From Sitta carolinensis (taxonomy: Eukaryota; Chordata; Aves; Passeriformes; Sittidae), in contig JAVUNC010000006.1 in the NCBI GenBank assembly GCA_032173965.1, forward strand, positions 38,721,870 to 38,785,869: a stretch of DNA of 64,000 nucleotides, in the 5' to 3' direction. Below the pieces are notes generated by a model that ran no database searches, had not been told where the DNA came from, and saw only the letters and a list, made by a program, of their open reading frames with translations. Position numbers and translations under genes: made by a program. This document shows positions 1 through 12,589 of this stretch, one piece after another (within the stretch, counting starts at the first letter, position 1; every line of letters starts with the position of its first letter).

Positions 1-1689
1 AGGGACCCACAAGGATCATCAAGTCCAGCGCTTAAGTATGAGATGTCATGGCCTATCCTGAAATAGCCAAACCTATTTAGCAAAGGTTGGTTTCCTGAAA
101 AGCCAATAATCCACTTTATACACTCAAGCCAAATGCTTCCCTTAGGCTTCAATGTAATCAGATGTCTCTATCTGAAAGGCAAATATTCATACAGGGTTAA
201 GACCTCTGAAAAAATTGAGCTTGAGATGGAATAATCTTCACAGCTGTAATAATCCTTTGGTTCTGAGGACTCTGGAAAAATCAAAACCATACATCTCTTT
301 GTTCCAGAAATTCCTGTTCATGAAGCATCCACTTCAATAAACATCAAAAATCAAGCTCAAGAATTCCTGAGCATGCATTCTGAAGTCTGATGGACACATA
401 ACTGACTACTGGGAACAGCAGTGGCTGTGGCAAGAGAGATACAATAATTGCTGGTGTCTAATATAAGTCCCAAAATCATTGGCACAATTTGAGTGGATGG
501 CACAAAACATCTTAATCCTAAAGTTTCTTATACTCCAATGTACTTCCAGGACACTTTTTTTCTCATCACATTGGTCCCAGTCCACATATATTTCCTATTT
601 TTTTTCAAAACTCATCTCTTACACCTTTCATTTACATAAACTTCAGAAATACCCTAGGGGCAGCACCTGTCATCTCTGTAAGACAGAGTACTTTAACTTT
701 TTAGAGTTGGGAACAGGTCAAAGATGCCAATAAAACATAGTTACAGTCAGACGTTCCACATGCATAAGGCAAAATACATCACGTTAACTTCTGTCTACCT
801 CAAGGCTGTCCAATATTTAAGATACAATGTCTTGTATGGATTCAATTGCTAAAATTATCTCAGATTCTCAGTATCATTACTGTTGGGTGAGAGGGTATCT
901 CAATATGCTTCTGTCAACAACAACTACAGTGATAAACTGTTTACCTATTAAAACACCCTTATTCCTCCAAATTTATTTTTCTTATTTTCTACTAAGTCAT
1001 AGAAGACCAAACTCTACCTAAAAACACAGATGATACCAGTAGGAAAGGTAATGGCTACCTGCCTATACCTGGAATACAGAACAAGAATATTTTAATCTGA
1101 AAATAGCATGTATTATATTAGATGAGGTCAGCAATATCACCAGGTCTTCTCAGTAAACACAGTGAATAGAAAAGGAGTTCATAAATCATGTGATTAAAGC
1201 TACAAAACCTTAATTCCAGAGATATGTGAAATGTCAGGAAGTCTCTATATCAGAGGGTGAAACAGGCACATCCTATGTTTTGTCTCACAACAGAACCTTA
1301 GACATAAAGTGGCTTAGACATAAAATTCCAAGGTGACTAAGATGATCCCATAACAGATGCCATCCATGGCTTCAGGACTGCTAAACAGAGACACATTGTT
1401 CAATCTGAGACAATTATCTCCTTTTCTATTAAAAAGGAGGAACAATTTTTTAACTTGCATGGTGCTCCAGAATAAATTAATTTGCCCTATATATTTCAGT
1501 CTCTACAGATTAATTGGGAAGTACATTTTCATTATCATATTTAAAAGGATTCACTTTCAATGCCATGGAAAATATCTCTCTGTTTATGCTAGTATCAAAG
1601 ACCTATTAATTTCTAATAGGTACATTTCCTTATTTACGTCCCAGGCAAAAAGTCTACAAGGTCTCTGAGAATACCTGATTTTCTTCTTA

Positions 1690-2055
1690 TTCTCACAAAT
1701 GCTATTCAGCCTACTGCCTTTCTCAATAACTCCTTGGCCTGGTGACACAGCTCCTGAACAAGAACACACCTTCAGCAGAGGAGGTGACTCAGCCCCAGTT
1801 TCTTGGACAGGCACCAGGCACTCTGTACCAGCAGGAGCCTGCAGACTTGTCAGGAGGTCTCTTTGGGGGAAGCCTCTGACATCCCTGATGCTGCAACAGC
1901 TGCTGGGAAGGAGCTTGGGGTACAGGCTGAGTGTAATGTTGGCAACATCAACTGCTGAGACAGGGGACAAGGGGCCATCTCATCCCCCTCACTGTTAACA
2001 GCTGCTCCTATGTGCTGCTCTCTGGCTCTGCTGCTGTGCTGACCCTCCTTCAAAA
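1690..2055. other. GC-richer unidentified block, possibly an old repeat
   Basis: This stretch stands out from the AT-rich intron by higher GC and by long stop-free frames on both strands: about 99 codons on plus (1699-1998) and 128 on minus (1584-1970). The translations show no domain I recognise and look like by-products of base composition. An old transposable-element fragment, perhaps LTR-derived, or a noncoding exon would also fit. I cannot name a family. Confidence 0.3.
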
Positions 2056-2630
2056 AGGAACCTATCTTGCCCAGATTATGGCTTGTAAAAAGCCATTCTA
2101 AATATTAAGGGAGTTTGTAGTTTAGAGATTTTGGGGTCTTCTTGTTTTATTCTGAAATTGAAATTCCAGAAATTTATTTCTGTGGGATTTGTTTCAAATT
2201 CTAAATTAAAAACAAAACAAACAGGTTTTACCTCCTGATCTCCCTCCTTAAGATCAACAAAGAAAATAAAGCCAGCTTTCTGTTTTTTAAAGCTCTGAGG
2301 GCCTTCTGTGTTTTGATGCACAGCAGCTATTTGTCTGATCATGAGGCTTTCAAGGAAATCAACTGGTGCTATTATGGCTATTCAGAGATTGATGCAGTCA
2401 AACCCCCTAGATCAACAGAAGTAGCTCCAGTGTTTGCCATATTCTTCTTCAACCCAGAACCCCCCTCCAGATGCTGGGGTTTGTCATTCTCTTCCTGTCT
2501 TAGAGGTGTGACTGCATCCAGTAAAAAGCACCAAATGTTACATAAAAGCATCTTTCATTGAAACAAGTAACTGGAGAAGAACAACCTTCTCTACCTTCCA
2601 GGTTAGCTTTGGTGAACTCAACTTGGTTAT

Positions 2631-2745
2631 CAAAAAAAAAAAAAAAAAAAAAGACAAACAAACAAAAACACAAACAACACCCCCCAAAAAAAACCCCAAA
2701 CCAAAACCAAAGCAATCAAAAGCAACAAAAAAGCAAAGACAATAA
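2631..2745. repeat. A/C-rich low-complexity tract with A21 run
   Basis: A run of 21 A at 2632-2652 is followed by about 90 bases of almost only A and C, with CAAA-type units and C4-C6 runs. The 78-codon and 120-codon frames crossing it are Lys/Asn/Gln-rich or Phe-rich and are compositional artefacts, not genes. Confidence 0.85.
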
Positions 2746-5700
2746 ACATCAGGTTAGTATAAAAGCAGATAAACCAGGGCAACACCGAATAAACAAAAGC
2801 AATGGTATAACTATCACAGCCAACATGCATAATCAAAACACTCAGAAAAGACAACGTAAGCATCAAGGGTGCAGAGGGACAATGACCACATTAATGCAAC
2901 CAACAGATAAAACCAAATAAAAAGAAAAGAATGCATTGCATTCATGCACAAATAAAATCACAAAAAATACAGATAATACAAAGAGAATTAAAAAAAAAAT
3001 CACATTCTTTAACCCATCTCTCAGCATTTACAATAATTTTAGAGAGATTTTGTCTTGTTTGAGAAATGCATAGAATGTATTTAGGTTAAAAAAATCTAAT
3101 TCACTTTCAGTACCTCCATCAAGCACACATTTAGTTTGTTTGGCTTTTTGTCCAAAGTGGATTTATTGCCAGAAAACCACAGAGGACTGATAGTTCTGTA
3201 AGACAAAAATTTCTGTTTATCCAAAGAACTGAACTCGACACTGGATATAAGTGATGGTAACACCTTTCCCCCTCACAAGCTGTCACCTGCTCATGGATTT
3301 CAACACATCCTCAAAAAAAAACTTACATCAACAGGCAAGCAGACAGCTCAGGCTTTAGACCCATATAGTCTTAATCAATCAGCAGAACAATCAAAAAACA
3401 AACCAAAGAGTACCAGCTCATTATTTCACCTTGGTCAGAATGATCTTGTTATCTGTGGTTAAATCATAGTCCACATGGCAAAAAAAAAAATCACAGATCT
3501 ACGAAGTCTGACTGTCTAAAAATCCAAATACACTTTCTGAAGACTGAAGAGCATTGAAAGCAAAACAATACCACTGATGCTCTTCCATGTAGACACTGGG
3601 TTTCTTTTTTTAAATTTTGTTGGGGCTTTTTGCTCTGTTTTTTTTTTAATTTGTTTGGTTTGAATTTTTTAATCGAGTCAGTTTACAAGGAAGCCACCTA
3701 GATTTTTGGTGTGTTATACCTTGATTCTAAATTTACTCCTTCAGAATGAAAAAGTAGAGGACAAAGATGGGAGCACGGACAGCAGCTCCTGAATCCCCTG
3801 CCTCTGAAGATTAAATATTTCTATTACACAGCACAATAGGAAAAACAAAACACCAAATCATCAACCTCATGCTCAAAAGATGGCTATTTAAGAAGTGCAA
3901 ACTTACCTTAACCTGTTCTTAAAAAGTTCTAATATCACAGCTGATACTGAAGAAAGATAGGTAGTTCTCCTTTCCCCATTATCTTCTTCTACATTTACAA
4001 CCCAACAAATTAGAACTGACACATGCAGATGCCATTTCCTTGCTTCCTAAGAATTTTAACATTTTGAATCTTTGCTGTTTCACAGCCTATGAATGACTCA
4101 AGATAGCAATATCCTCCCTTTTGAGAAGACAGAATCTTCTTCCCACTTTTGAAACTGCTTTACTACACAAAGCTATAAAATCCCATTTTCGTTAAACCAA
4201 ATTCAAAAGAAAGGGGGAAGGAGTAGAAAGAAAAGGATGCATTTCTCCATGCATCATTTTCAACACTTATTCTAACAAAGTAATTTCTCTATAACAAACA
4301 AGTACTTTTCCTACTTCCCTTGCACCTTGTTTTCTTTGTAGCTGAGAGAAAAGCTCATATTTGTTCCATAAATCCAGTAGCACTATGAGAATAGAATACA
4401 AAAGCAAGGAAAAGGAAAGATGTCAAATCATCATGGAGAAAACTAATGCTCCACTCTTCAATGGACAACCTTTGATTCCAAGATAAAGTGAAGTATGACC
4501 AGATTTGAAATTTCTCTACTGAGCAGATGAAGGGCGAAATCCTTTTTGACATTATCCTGCTGCGAGATTTTAAGCATGAAATTAGATTTGCTGTTTTCCA
4601 CATACTGCTTAGTATGCAAAATGTGTTTCTGATTATCCAGCCTGTATGTGTCATTCACACTTTTCATGCACCAGTGCATTCCAAAGGTTAACTATACTAT
4701 TTCATGGGAAGTAGCAAAAGATTATGATTTTACTATGGGATCTGGAAAGAAGATTAAATTAGGAGAGAAAAAAAAGTCACAAAACATCTGGAATAGTGTC
4801 AGCCAGTGCAATAATTATCAGTCTCCTTCGTGAGAAGCTGTTAGTAGAGCAGGTGAGGTAGAAGCAACACCTCTAAAGCACACAGCAAACTACCTTACAG
4901 AAGAAATAAAATGTTCTTTAGCCACTGCTGTTAAGGTTTTTTTGGTTGGGTGCAGGACAGGGTGAAAATATTTAGAGCATGCAGCTGAATTTCAGATAGT
5001 TCTAGTGCCCATGGTAAGCAATATAGGGATGCCAAATTAAAAGAAGGGAAAACAGAGGAGAACATGTGGCAAATCAAAAAAGAGATGAAAAAATGCTTCA
5101 AAGGGAGAAAGTACTCATCAATATTGAGGGAATCCTCTTTAAACTACACAAAAGGTTGGACATTAGCTTAATGTTTTCAAGGACTAGTGAGAAAAAAAGC
5201 AGTGAATCACACAGTTTAGATTTTTGTGGATGGAATAAACTGATCCATTTATCTAGTAGTAAGACCAGGAAAGAGGAGCTCAGCAAGAAGAGCTTATTTT
5301 AAAAGTCAAGCAGTGAGAAAAAGCTGAGCTGAAGTTTAAATTGTTTACTGTAAAGAAGGGAAAGGAGGTAATCTGGTACAACTTCTATCTACCAACTCTT
5401 CATATACATCATAGTGCAGACCTCTTTTCTCTCAAACTGTGTATGTTTGATGTAGAATAGTCTGTATTACTTAAACTCAGGAGTAAAATGTTTCCAACCA
5501 TTCCTCATAGGTTGCTGAGATACTGGAGAAAACTATGTCCTGATAGAAGACTTTTCCTCAGTTTCTAGTGCTTTGCTTGTGTCAAGAAGCATCCACTCAC
5601 AATTTCCATGTGCTTTGCAAGACAAAGATGAATTTCATACTTTTATCACAAACACATGAACCTGGAAGATGAATCTTATATGTGGGGAAAGCAAGGCCCA

Positions 5701-8700
5701 AAATAGGTGGCAAACTTGCCTTCAAACTTCCACCAGAAGAGGCCCTCCCATTTGAAGTCCTTTCTGAGAATTCATTTTGTCTCTTCAGTGCATTTAATAC
5801 CCTGATGCAACTCTGACACAAGGACCATTTAAGTCTTAACCACTTGCCTACTTTTGGTAGCTTTTCTTAGGCCCTCTCACCAATGCCCTTTTTGAGCTCA
5901 TGGTAAGGGGAAGGGCCCTCTTTTTATGTCAGAGATAGTGATGAAAAGCAGCAGTGAGCACAAGAGATTAAGAAACTCTGCAAATGAACAAGTATATTGG
6001 TATCGTGTCACTCTCTCCAAGATTTATTCTCCTCAGAGCTGTGTGTAGCACACCTGAACATACCAGGCAGCAAGGTGGTTTCTGGCTCTGCCACATCCCT
6101 TCCAGGGAAATACAAGCTGCCATTACAGATCTGACCAGACCTTCAAGACCTGTGAAGAGCTGTCTGTTGTTACTGAAAAATCGGGCAATTGCAAAAGACC
6201 AATGGAAATAAACCAGACCACCACATGCACCCCAAGAAAAAAAAAAAAAAAAAAATGTGTAATATGAAGCATTAACTCCATAAATTCATTTGACATTTCA
6301 GACACTCTTGGGTTCTGTTCTTCCAGATAATCCCCCTCAAAATCTTTTGCCAAAAGCAATGGTACTACAGGACACCTTGAAACACAAAACATGTCAGCAT
6401 GGTAGATATCATCTTGTCAAACACACTGATGATTGAATGGTAGACTTCAAAAGCTGAAACCATCAGTTTCTACAGCACACATGGAAGCTGCATGATGCAC
6501 AAGGGAGCTGATATGTCACCTAACAAACAGGATGATGAGTTTATTTAGTTGTGCTAGCCTAAACAAATCCCACCATATATCATTTAAAGAAATTATAGCA
6601 ATAGAACCAGCAGGCCACTGGAGGTAAAGCAATTCTTGCCTAAAGTCTTGAACTGACTGGTTTTTAGCACTACTATACACTATTAAACACCAGCCAATTT
6701 CAGTCTCAAGGATGCCTACATTTCAAGAGTGACTCGTATATATGACTAAGAATGTTTTGGAAGATTCCAAAAAAACAGTAGTCCTATAAATACAAATTAT
6801 TGAAAGTGCTTCAAGTAGACACCTTACTCATCACTGGAACACAGATAATTCTGTGGTAGGTGTGTGCTTTGGTGCACAGAGAGGCTGAACCATGCTTAAG
6901 CACGTGACAGGAACAGTATGGTCAAGGAAGTTCAATGGTTTGCTCAAATTGAACAAAAGGAGGTGGCAGCAGAACCAAGACAATAAGGAATATTATTTTC
7001 CTATTGAAACTTGTGACTCTTAATTCGTGGTATGAAACAGGGTACTGAAATACATGAACAGAGATAAAAAACATGAACAGGATGCAGCAACATCACCTCT
7101 TTGTAGCAGTACTGGTGCATCTTAGCTAGGACAGTGCTGACCTACATCTCATATTACTCATATCTACTGCTTCCATCGTCAAAATATTCTTTGATTTTGT
7201 CCTGAGACCAAACTGACAGTTTCTAAGAAAACAGCTGCAACATTGTAATCTCTGCCTCTGAAAGCAAAGCCACAACAAGAGACAAGCATTAGCAGAAATC
7301 TCTCATGTGTCCTTTGAAAGACAAAATTGATATGTGAGAACATTTCTTTAAGCATGTTCCCATCGTGTATGTGATCCCTCTGCCCTTCATGATGAAATAC
7401 AGAGATGTCAAGCAAATTAAAACACAGCAAAATCACTAATATTAAAGAGCTTTCAATTCATCAAATATAAATGGAATAGACTTTTTCATAAACCTCAAAT
7501 GCATTTTTTTTCTTGAACTTTATAAACAACTACATAGAAAAGGGGCACTTCTTTTTGCATGCTGACTACCACAAATGGGCAAAGACACAAGTTTTCCTAC
7601 ACTGTGCGTATTTCCACAAGAAACTAAATGGTTAATAGACACTATTAAGAAAAAGAGAGAAAGACAAAATAAAAACAGCCTACAACTACTCAGCAATGTT
7701 GTGAGATGGAAGCTGACAGAGTGAGCTCCTGTGAGAGGACACAAAATTCTCAGAAACCAGATTATTATTGTGGGAACATGGAAGGACAGCTGGGGCACAA
7801 GAGCTCCCAGCCAACCAGAACACTGAGATACAAGCAAGGGAGGAGATCTGATTGGATCATCAATTTGGAACTCCAAGTTATTATCTCTCAGATGATATGT
7901 TCAGTCCTAAGAAGGAGCTATCTTGACAAGTGGCAAGGTTTCATCATGATGTAACCTGTAATCTTGACACAGCAGGGAAAGATGATCAAGGAGTCATTTG
8001 ACTTTTTGAAATTTCAGTTTGGGACATACATCTTGTTTTAGCAAACATACATAGAAACTTCACAGAAAAAGCTCTAGTGACTGGTAGCTGACACAGCATA
8101 CTGGTACTAAGTGATTCTAAACATAATGATGATTGCAATTTAACCCAGACAGCAAAACCTTGGAGTTTTGGATGGTAAGCATCTCAAGTGCTTTGGGAAT
8201 TGAAGCCATATGTATTTTACTAAGTCAGTGATGCTGATGTCAATATTCTTTTAACTAATGGGAGCTTACAGGAACAGCAAATTATTTAAAGAGGTTTCAA
8301 GAAATCACTACTGTTTACATGCTTCAAAATGTAACTCATCCCGCTTAGTTCTAAACTGGCTGGAAAAGAGAAACAACTGAAATTTCTTCCAGGCAGAAGA
8401 GGCAACTCCTCCAGTGCTTTCACTGGAGACCCACCTCATCAAAACTTAACTCCTCTTTTGGTCCAAACTTCACCCTTCAGCTCCTTCTACCTTCCATTTT
8501 CCCTCTCTCTATTTGTTCTTCAAAATACTTACTTCTGTGGAGCCCAAGAAAGGGTGCTCTGAAGCATAAATTAACTGAACGCTCAGAATACCTTCCAAAG
8601 TATTTTATGACTACTGTAATGCTAATAAACCACTCTGAGAAAACTACTAGTAAGTAGTAGCAGTCCATCCCCTAGTACCATTCTTTGCCACTACTGAAGG

Positions 8701-8925
8701 TACCAACATATAGGGGATGGAGCATAGAAGAAAAGAGCTGCTAAGCCACTCACAGAAACTGTTAACCCTTGAGTTGCATTTGGTAGACGAAAGTGTTGTG
8801 AAGGATATTGCAATGAAAGCAAACTAATGGAATGGACAGTAAGGTAAATAAGTAGATGCACAGAGTGCAACAATGAAGTGCGAAGTGAGTGCTGGAGAGG
8901 GCAGCCCCTCTGACATCAATTATAC

Positions 8926-9099
8926 CTTCACATCCACGCTCAATCTGCCCACTGCGGTGCAGAGCATCATTGATAAGGTCAGGCAGACGTCCATTCAAGT
9001 CCACAGATGCCAGACAGCCCTGAAATCCATCACGTGAGGCCACAAGCTTTGGGAGGTTGCTATACATGCCTTGAGCTAGGCCAGCAATGTAGAGATCAC
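8926..9099 (-). CDS. NRXN3: NRXN3 exon D: C-terminal part of LNS5
   Basis: This internal exon is 174 bases, with acceptor ctgatctag just above 9099 and donor G|gtataa at 8925-8924. It enters in phase 1 (completing a Gly codon with exon C) and leaves in phase 1. It encodes 57 full codons starting [16 protein letters not shown], then [18 protein letters not shown], and ending with [10 protein letters not shown]. These are the last beta-strands of LNS5. The Cys in GFQGC and the Cys near the end are the pair that forms the C-terminal disulfide typical of LNS domains. The [18 protein letters not shown] ending matches my memory of NRXN3; NRXN1 has a LISDALFCNG-type and NRXN2 a LIADALHRIG-type sequence here. 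The EGF-C exon should follow. The weak donor is notable (see findings). Confidence 0.93.
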
Positions 9100-9615
9100 C
9101 TAGATCAGAGAGGAGTAAACATACAAGAAGGACGTTACACAACCTTCTAGAGTCATTTTTCTTGCCACCAAATGTTAATAAAGAAAAGTGAACACATGTT
9201 CAGAAAAAATTAACAACAGAGCAGCCTATTGTGCAAGTAAGTAATTTCTGCTTCCTTTACTACAAAAAAACCCAAAACAATCCCCAAAATTAAACAACCG
9301 ACCAAAACAAAACCAAAATTAACCAAGAAACAAAAAAAAAGAACTTATCACAAAATTGCCTAAATAATCCCAGTCCTCATTGCTACCTAACTAGGAAAAA
9401 ATGAAGAATGACAATTTCTGAAAAAACAAAATATGACAAACTATTCAGCTACAAGAAGTTGTGAAACAATAAAGAGATAAAGGAATCTGAAAACCAAAAT
9501 GTGCGAAGTCCAGATTTAGTGTTCTGTAATGCATGGTTACGCCAAGCATTCTATTTTTCACTAGTTCAGCCCTGCAAGAATAAAGGGGGAACCTTGTTAA
9601 TCTTGTAGAGTTTAC
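9100..9615 (-). other. NRXN3: Short intron between exons C and D (516 bp)
   Basis: The donor is gtaaac at 9615-9610 and the acceptor AG at 9101-9100, preceded by a pyrimidine-containing tract. About half of the intron is taken up by an A/C-rich low-complexity tract at 9263-9345 (T/G-rich in the transcript). No other feature was seen. Confidence 0.85.
9263..9345. repeat. A/C-rich low-complexity tract within the short intron
   Basis: The tract consists almost only of A and C, with repeated CAAAA and CCCAAAA units and an A9 run near its end. It resembles the tracts at 2631, 18196, 45480 and 61958. In the transcript it is U/G-rich and lies between the donor of exon C and the acceptor of exon D. 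Confidence 0.8.
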
Positions 9616-9806
9616 CTTTAAGATCCAGATTTTTGGCACCGTTGATAACCTGAGTGACCACCTTAGTGTCCACTTTTAAGCTGTGTGTGTTACTGTTATC
9701 TCTGGTAATGACGACATTGTGCCATTGGTTGTCATTCAGAGGACGGTCACTGTTGCCTTTGATAACATTAGGTCCATTTCCAAGGTCAAACACATAGTGT
9801 ATATAC
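9616..9806 (-). CDS. NRXN3: NRXN3 exon C: middle of LNS5
   Basis: This 191-base internal exon has acceptor tgtatttacag and donor G|gtaaac. It starts with the third base of a Gly codon split with exon B and ends in phase 1. Its 63 complete codons read [17 protein letters not shown], then [16 protein letters not shown], and end with GAKNLDLK. The FDLGNG and LNDNQWHNV motifs are core LNS strands: the turn near the calcium-binding region and the conserved W-H of the central sheet. Length and phases fit the conserved neurexin gene structure as I remember it. No stop codon or frame break is present. [17 protein letters not shown] agrees with NRXN3 from memory. Confidence 0.94.
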
Positions 9807-11180
9807 CTGTAAATACAGCAAGAACTGGTGAAAATTCTGGAAGAACTCCAGCATTACTGAACCTTATTCTAGCCAGAGCTGATAAATTGACTTTAAAACA
9901 TCATGAAGGGAAACATCTCTGGGTTAGAAAGTTCTAATAAGCCAAAATATTAGCCACTGCTTTGAAAGAATACTCGTTTCCTTTCCACCAAAGTGTAAGG
10001 ATTAGTATTTAGAGATGTTTACATTTCAAGTACTCAGATTCTAACCATAAAACATTTCTCTTTTTTTTCACAAAGTTCTCTTAGATCCACAAAAACACTG
10101 TCTGTGCATATAATATTTTTTTTTTTTTAATTGGTAATATTGATAAATGTACTGGGGAGCAACACTAGACATGCTTATTTGGGGCATATATTCCCCAGGT
10201 TAATTTTGAGTTTTGAATAACTCCCATAAGAAGTTAATTGGGAAACCCATTTGAAATACTGTACAAAAATTCTCATGAGATGCTAGACTTATTCAAACAG
10301 CTGAAAAACAATTAGCAAAGCTTTTGGCAAAACTAGAGACCCTAACAAAGATTGAAGTCATAAGAGCGTTACCCTGAATTATTTATATAGTTCAAACACA
10401 GAAATCCACCTGAGGATGGAAGATAAGTATTCTACTTAGAAAAGAATAGAAAAAAAAAAAATTACAAAAAAATTCAACTCTCAACAGAGCACCAGAAGCT
10501 CATGACTGTTGCTTTTTTTATTACTCAACATCCCACTTACAGAAGTACATGCAAAGCCAAAAAAACAAAAACAGATTGAACTGAAATAAACAGGTCTAGT
10601 AAACTGTGGAAAACATGTCTACCACAACTAAATCATGAGATCAAAATTTGTTCAGCTAACAAAGGATTTTTTTTAATAAGCTATTGGTCTTCTGAAAAGA
10701 ATATAGCAGCTCAAAAACAAGCTTTTCATCAAGCATCACCAGCAGAAGTACAAATGCAGCAGCCCATATGCTTTTTTTCCTTTTCCTTCACAGGAGATGG
10801 CAGAAAAACGAGTATTACAATGGAAAAAAAAAGGGGGAGGAGGGAGTGGGGAAGAAGAGATGTACAGAGCCCTCAGCACATCTCCTCCTCTGTACTAATC
10901 TGTGAGGCTGACAGGACAAAACATTTGTCTAACTACGTCCAAATGACTTAAAATTAGTATTTTGCACACTGTAAAAATGTCTCTTCCACAGCCACAGGAG
11001 GAAGTCAATCATACAATCACAAATTTTAAGCTTCAGTATTTTTCTTTAAACATTTTGTATTACAGCTGAGCAAACAGAAAACATGAGTATCAGGTGAATT
11101 TCTCTTCATGAAAGCATTTTAAGCTCCCCTATAACTTAATCTATAGATAAGCTGGTAGAAAATAACAGAAAGCCACTTAC
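9807..11180 (-). other. NRXN3: Intron between exons B and C (1374 bp)
   Basis: Consensus-like donor gtaagt at 11180-11175 and acceptor tatttacag ending at 9807. The content is plain AT-rich intron with short A and T runs (for example near 10110 and 10450). No transposable element, RNA gene or further exon was recognised. Confidence 0.85.
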
Positions 11181-11562
11181 CCCTTGACTAGTTCAACTGC
11201 AATAAAGTCATTGCCATCACCACTATTAAAGAGGATGAAACCATCAGCCGAGGTGGTCTTGAACTGAAAGAAGAGGTGCATGGAGGTATAAGCCTGTAAG
11301 GTGGCCAAGCTCAAGTAGCTGCTCTTAGTCTTGAACGTCACAGGGTCAGCTATAATGTTGCGGAGGCCAAAGCGTGCCTTGAGCTCACAATAGTCAATGT
11401 CACCGTTCTTGCACAGGTCAATGTAGAGCATCCCGTTGAACATGAGGCTCTGGAGATGGCCAATGAAGCTGGAGGGGATTACAGAGATGTACCGCTTCTC
11501 TGTCATGATCCCTGTCTCAATGTTGTGGAACTCCAAGCGGGTATGATCACCAACCATTGTGC
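11181..11562 (-). CDS. NRXN3: NRXN3 exon B: end of LNS4 and start of LNS5
   Basis: This 382-base internal exon has acceptor ctgtccttcag and a strong donor GG|gtaagt. It enters in phase 1 and leaves in phase 2. It starts with [17 protein letters not shown] and continues through [14 protein letters not shown] and [18 protein letters not shown], which holds the two cysteines closing LNS4. Then [20 protein letters not shown] opens LNS5, followed by [10 protein letters not shown] and [20 protein letters not shown]. One exon thus spans the LNS4-LNS5 boundary, as in other neurexins. Compared with my memory of human NRXN3 there are only a few conservative changes (for example Met in FNGMLY and Ala in TTSADG). 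Candidate changes should be confirmed by alignment. Confidence 0.95.
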
Positions 11563-12589
11563 CTGAAGGACAGAAACCGGGAGGAATATTTGGGATTACC
11601 ACCAGGTTATATGGAGCGCTTCACACTCCAGTTTCCACATTAACAGCAGTACTAAATCCTATCTGATCAGTGTTCAGTTGGAAAGGATGTACAGAATCTT
11701 GGTGAAGAAGCTTGGTGGAGATGTGTGAGTCTATCAGTTGCCAAAACCTGTCAGAAAAGACAGGCCTCTAAAAGGCCATGGGCAGCAAGCTCTGTACTTT
11801 TCCCTGCGTGTCACAGATTTTATTGCCTGTGAAGACAACCAGGAATCTCCCTTAAAACCTGTGGTGATCTACTCGATGCAACAGACCATCTGCCAAACAA
11901 CTCAAACACTTGTGAAACAACTTTTCCAAGTGCATTTCCTGAAAACACTCGATAAACAGATTAATTTAAGTACAGCAGTAAGAGAAGTGAGAACAGTCAT
12001 AAAATTGCTGAGATTTATTCCTTTGTTCTCTCCCAGTGCCTGATATTATTTCTCTTCTTTCTAGAGCATGGTAGGAGGGAAACATAAAAACGCAACAGGT
12101 AAAAAAGCCTTCCATCTATTTAAAGCATCAAACTACCACTTGTGCTATTTACAACATCATGACAAGATTTTCACATCTCAAAATATCCAAGGTATTCAGT
12201 ATAACAAATGCTACTGTCAGACCCCTCCTACAGCATATTTAAATGTTTCACTAAGTGTGCTAGGCACCCATGCAGACACAGACTCAATACAGACAGATGA
12301 AATACAATGGTATGCTATAAAGACAAGCTGGGCAACATCAGAATGAAAACCCTTTCAGCTAATCTTATTTTAGCTCTCCATAGTTCTTCATTAAGGTAGT
12401 TTTTACTATTTGGTCACTGTGCAAGTATTTTTTCTACATGGGCCTTGGTCCATTAAGTAAACAGGAACTAATGAAATACTAAGAATTTAGTTGTTTTCCT
12501 ATCATTTACTGTACAACCACGATTCAAATTCTGCTACATATAGGCCATTATTTTTCCTCTTATGAAATTTTCTGCAGCTCTGCATTGGG

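Larger units (their letters stand above)
1..8925 (-). other. NRXN3: Intron downstream of exon D (NRXN3), partial
   Basis: AT-rich sequence with no exon I can recognise. I looked for the reverse complement of the cysteine-rich EGF-C exon expected next in alpha-neurexin and did not see it. The intron therefore probably continues past position 1. It contains an A/C-rich low-complexity block (2631-2745), an unidentified GC-richer block (1690-2055) and short A runs, for example at 6237-6255. The donor is at 8925-8924 and reads gtataa, a weak match to the consensus. Confidence 0.75.

Noticed and set aside
2558..2920. 120-codon Lys/Asn/Gln-rich plus-strand frame
   Set aside because: It is produced by translation of the A/C-rich low-complexity tract.
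1..8925. EGF-C exon of NRXN3 expected downstream of exon D
   Set aside because: No cysteine-rich stretch of the right order was found on minus; it probably lies beyond the window.
11177..11602. Exon B starting further upstream at a Met codon near 11602
   Set aside because: The extra codons lie in the intron before the clear ctgtccttcag acceptor; the open frame there is accidental.
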